From assembly GCA_052148295.1 (NCBI GenBank), contig JBKQIP010000241.1:1-6155 (forward strand): DNA of 6,155 nucleotides, in the 5' to 3' direction. Below the pieces are notes generated by a model that saw only the letters and a program-made list of their open reading frames with translations, had not been told where the DNA came from and searched no databases. Position numbers and translations under genes: made by a program. Positions 5,362-6,155 of the stretch are shown one piece after another. This stretch comes from Bog-473 sp052148295. Lineage in GTDB: Bacteria > Actinomycetota > Acidimicrobiia > Acidimicrobiales > RAAP-2. Numbering within the stretch: the stretch's first letter is position 1; each line of letters opens with the position of its first letter.

Positions 5362-5766
5362 GTGAGCGATCGACGGCACATCTCCTCCGGCTCCCCCTTC
5401 GAGCCGGCCATCGGCTTCAGTCGGGCCGTTCGGGTGGGACGGCGGGTCCTGGTGTCGGGCACCGGTCCGGTCTGGCCCGACGGATCCTGCCCCGAGGACG
5501 TGGCCGCGCAGGCCCGACAGTGCCTGGCCATCATCGTCGCCGCGCTGAGCGAGGCGGGCGCCGGCGTGTCCGACGTGGTGCGCACCCGCATGTACGTGAC
5601 CTCGGCTCGAGACAGCGAGGCCGTCGGCGCCGTCCATGCGGAGCTCTTCGGCCAGATCCGTCCGGCCGCGACCATGGTGGTGGTGGCCCAGCTGCTCGAT
5701 CCGCGCTGGAAGGTGGAGATCGAGGCCGAGGCCGAGCTGGCTCCCTCAGGCGGGAATGAACCATGA
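5362..5766 (+). CDS. RidA (YjgF/YER057c/UK114) family protein lacking the catalytic Arg
   Basis: This 134-residue protein is the length of the family, whose founding members hydrolyse reactive enamine/imine intermediates and form trimers. Family features seen are SRAVRVGRRVLVSG (20-33), the AAQARQCLAIIVAALSEAG helix (48-66), DVVRTRMYVT (71-80), RPAATMVVV (100-108) and VEIEAEAEL (118-126) with E121 at the usual Glu. In RidA the fourth segment reads PARS or PART, and its Arg (R105 in numbering often used) holds the substrate carboxylate; here the matching residue is A103. The protein therefore probably belongs to a Rid subgroup without classical imine hydrolase activity. GTG 5362 gives the usual N-terminus (SDRRHISSGSPFEP); the upstream open frame to 5251 lies in the promoter region and transpeptidase gene. 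No ribosome site is evident. It is divergent from the transpeptidase. Confidence 0.9.
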   Translation: MSDRRHISSGSPFEPAIGFSRAVRVGRRVLVSGTGPVWPDGSCPEDVAAQARQCLAIIVAALSEAGAGVSDVVRTRMYVTSARDSEAVGAVHAELFGQIRPAATMVVVAQLLDPRWKVEIEAEAELAPSGGNEP

Positions 5767-5842
5767 CCCGTGCTCAACGAGGCTGAGAGCAAGGCTGGCT
5801 GAGGTTTTATCGCTGGCCAAGCGAACGGAGAGGCCCTTCGCT

Positions 5843-6060
5843 TCATTCGAGCCATTCGAGCGTGCCGGGCACGCCACGTCCGGCGTGGGTCGGAGGATAC
5901 AGAACCGTGGTAATGCCGTAGCCCCCAACCATGACGGCCACGCTCTCGTCCAACGGGAGTTGGGCGTCTCGCCGCCATCGGCGTACCCAGTCCGCTAGAT
6001 TGCGGAGCAGTTGTGCTTCGGTGTTTTACCCGATTCTAGGGATCGGGACCGCTCAGACAT
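5843..6060 (-). pseudogene. Possible small gene of about 72 residues broken by a -1 frameshift
   Basis: On the minus strand, ATG 6060 opens a frame that reads MSERSRSLESGK and then stops at TAG 5997-5995. A second frame runs from 6025 to TGA 5845-5843 with 60 residues of protein-like sequence, including LLRNLADWVRRWRRDAQLP, VAVMVGGYGITTVLYPP and GVPGTLEWLE, but it has no early ATG and begins right after TAA. The two frames meet at a run of four A (6024-6027 on the plus strand, as T). One more base in that run would join them into about 72 residues. The gene could be decayed, contain a sequencing error, or be illusory. I do not recognise the family. No ribosome site precedes ATG 6060. Third-position GC is lower than in the neighbours. 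The opposite strand is open in the same codon register, which weakens the case. Confidence 0.3.
5844..5861. repeat. 9-bp tandem duplication
   Basis: CATTCGAGC occurs twice in a row (5844-5852 and 5853-5861). On the minus strand it encodes the LEWLE end of the possible broken small gene, just before its stop. Confidence 0.7.
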
Positions 6061-6063
6061 CCC

Positions 6064-6070
6064 AGGGGGG
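6064..6070 (+). promoter_or_regulatory. Ribosome binding site for the gene at the right edge
   Basis: AGGGGGG lies 8 nt before ATG 6079. It is a good match to a GC-rich Shine-Dalgarno sequence at normal spacing and supports this start. Confidence 0.6.
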
Positions 6071-6078
6071 CACGCAAG

Positions 6079-6155
6079 ATGGAGCTGGCGCAGGCCGCGA
6101 AGGCGTTGTTCGTTGTTGTTCTTTTTTCTGGCTTTGCCGTGCTCGGAACCGCCAC
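6079..6155 (+). CDS. N-terminus of an exported or membrane protein (partial, runs off the right edge)
   Basis: Only 25 complete codons are inside the window. They read MELAQAAKAL followed by a hydrophobic run (FVVVLFSGFAVLG), the form of a signal peptide or a first membrane helix with one lysine ahead of it. A good ribosome site supports the start. Third positions are unusually T-rich (GTT GTT GTT CTT TTT TCT), unlike the G/C-ending codons of the other genes here, which suggests a gene of different origin or a locally relaxed signal sequence. The family cannot be told from this fragment. Confidence 0.6.
   Translation, partial: MELAQAAKALFVVVLFSGFAVLGTA

Larger units (their letters stand above)
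5767..6078. other. Gap with lower GC, small hairpins and no firm gene
   Basis: Between the RidA-family gene and the next plus-strand start I see no confident gene. The stretch is visibly less GC-rich than the coding regions. Perfect short inverted repeats lie at 5819-5843 (AAGCGAA/TTCGCTT, 11-nt loop), 5861-5873 (CGTGC/GCACG), 5874-5888 (CCACG/CGTGG), 5950-5963 (CCAAC/GTTGG with a GGGA loop), 5970-5983 (CGCCG/CGGCG) and 6029-6047 (CCCGAT/ATCGGG). None is followed by a T-run. No tRNA arms were found. Two weak reading frames cross it: a minus-strand frame listed separately, and a plus-strand frame 5756-5998. Confidence 0.6.

Noticed and set aside
5746..5928. Minus-strand frame of 60 codons overlapping the end of the RidA-family gene
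   Set aside because: No ribosome site, no recognisable domain, and it competes with a more protein-like minus-strand frame in another register.
5756..5998. Plus-strand frame of 80 codons whose ATG overlaps the RidA-family stop
   Set aside because: It uses TTA and AGA codons, unlike the window, and its second half reads like antisense of the minus-strand frame. The overlap and a GGCGGGA upstream keep it from being impossible.
5767..6078. tRNA or other known RNA gene
   Set aside because: The two TTCGAGC motifs suggested a T-arm, but they form a 9-bp tandem repeat and no acceptor or anticodon arms fit.

Overview
The window is very GC-rich, with G or C at most third codon positions, closely packed genes and several GTG starts. 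This fits a high-GC actinobacterium. An acidimicrobial relative is a guess from the gene families, not a demonstrated placement.

Layout, left to right. (1) Positions 1-227 hold a 60-bp tandem repeat, best read as the C-terminal Pro/Ala/Ser/Gly tail of a plus-strand gene entering from the left. (2) A convergent minus-strand gene (265-933) encodes a multi-pass membrane protein with a potassium-channel-like pore segment. It diverges, with 38 bp between starts, from a 98-residue protein of unknown function (972-1268). (3) 1437-2891 (+) is a type II NADH dehydrogenase (ndh). (4) A minus-strand pair converges on ndh: an Fe(II)/2-oxoglutarate oxygenase of the HalD/ArpA/BesD-like group (4396-3446), then a formaldehyde-activating-enzyme homologue (3444-2914), with one base between stop and start. 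The oxygenase carries seven HDTAP pentapeptides at its N-terminus. (5) Upstream on the same strand is a lipoprotein L,D-transpeptidase (5271-4495), whose 3' end including the stop codon is repeated three times as a 16-bp unit. (6) A divergent RidA-family gene (5362-5766, +) lacks the usual catalytic arginine. (7) From 5767 the sequence is less GC-rich. It holds small hairpins, a possible frameshifted small gene on the minus strand, and the start of a plus-strand exported or membrane protein (6079 to the edge).

The most interesting unit is the coupled oxygenase-Fae pair. Oxygenases of this superfamily can hydroxylate N- or O-methyl groups and so release formaldehyde, which a Fae protein could capture. 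That link is inferred from the tight coupling; the substrate and the pterin partner cannot be read from this window. The other genes (respiratory NADH oxidation, peptidoglycan cross-linking, a Rid protein) look like ordinary chromosomal genes with no evident shared pathway.
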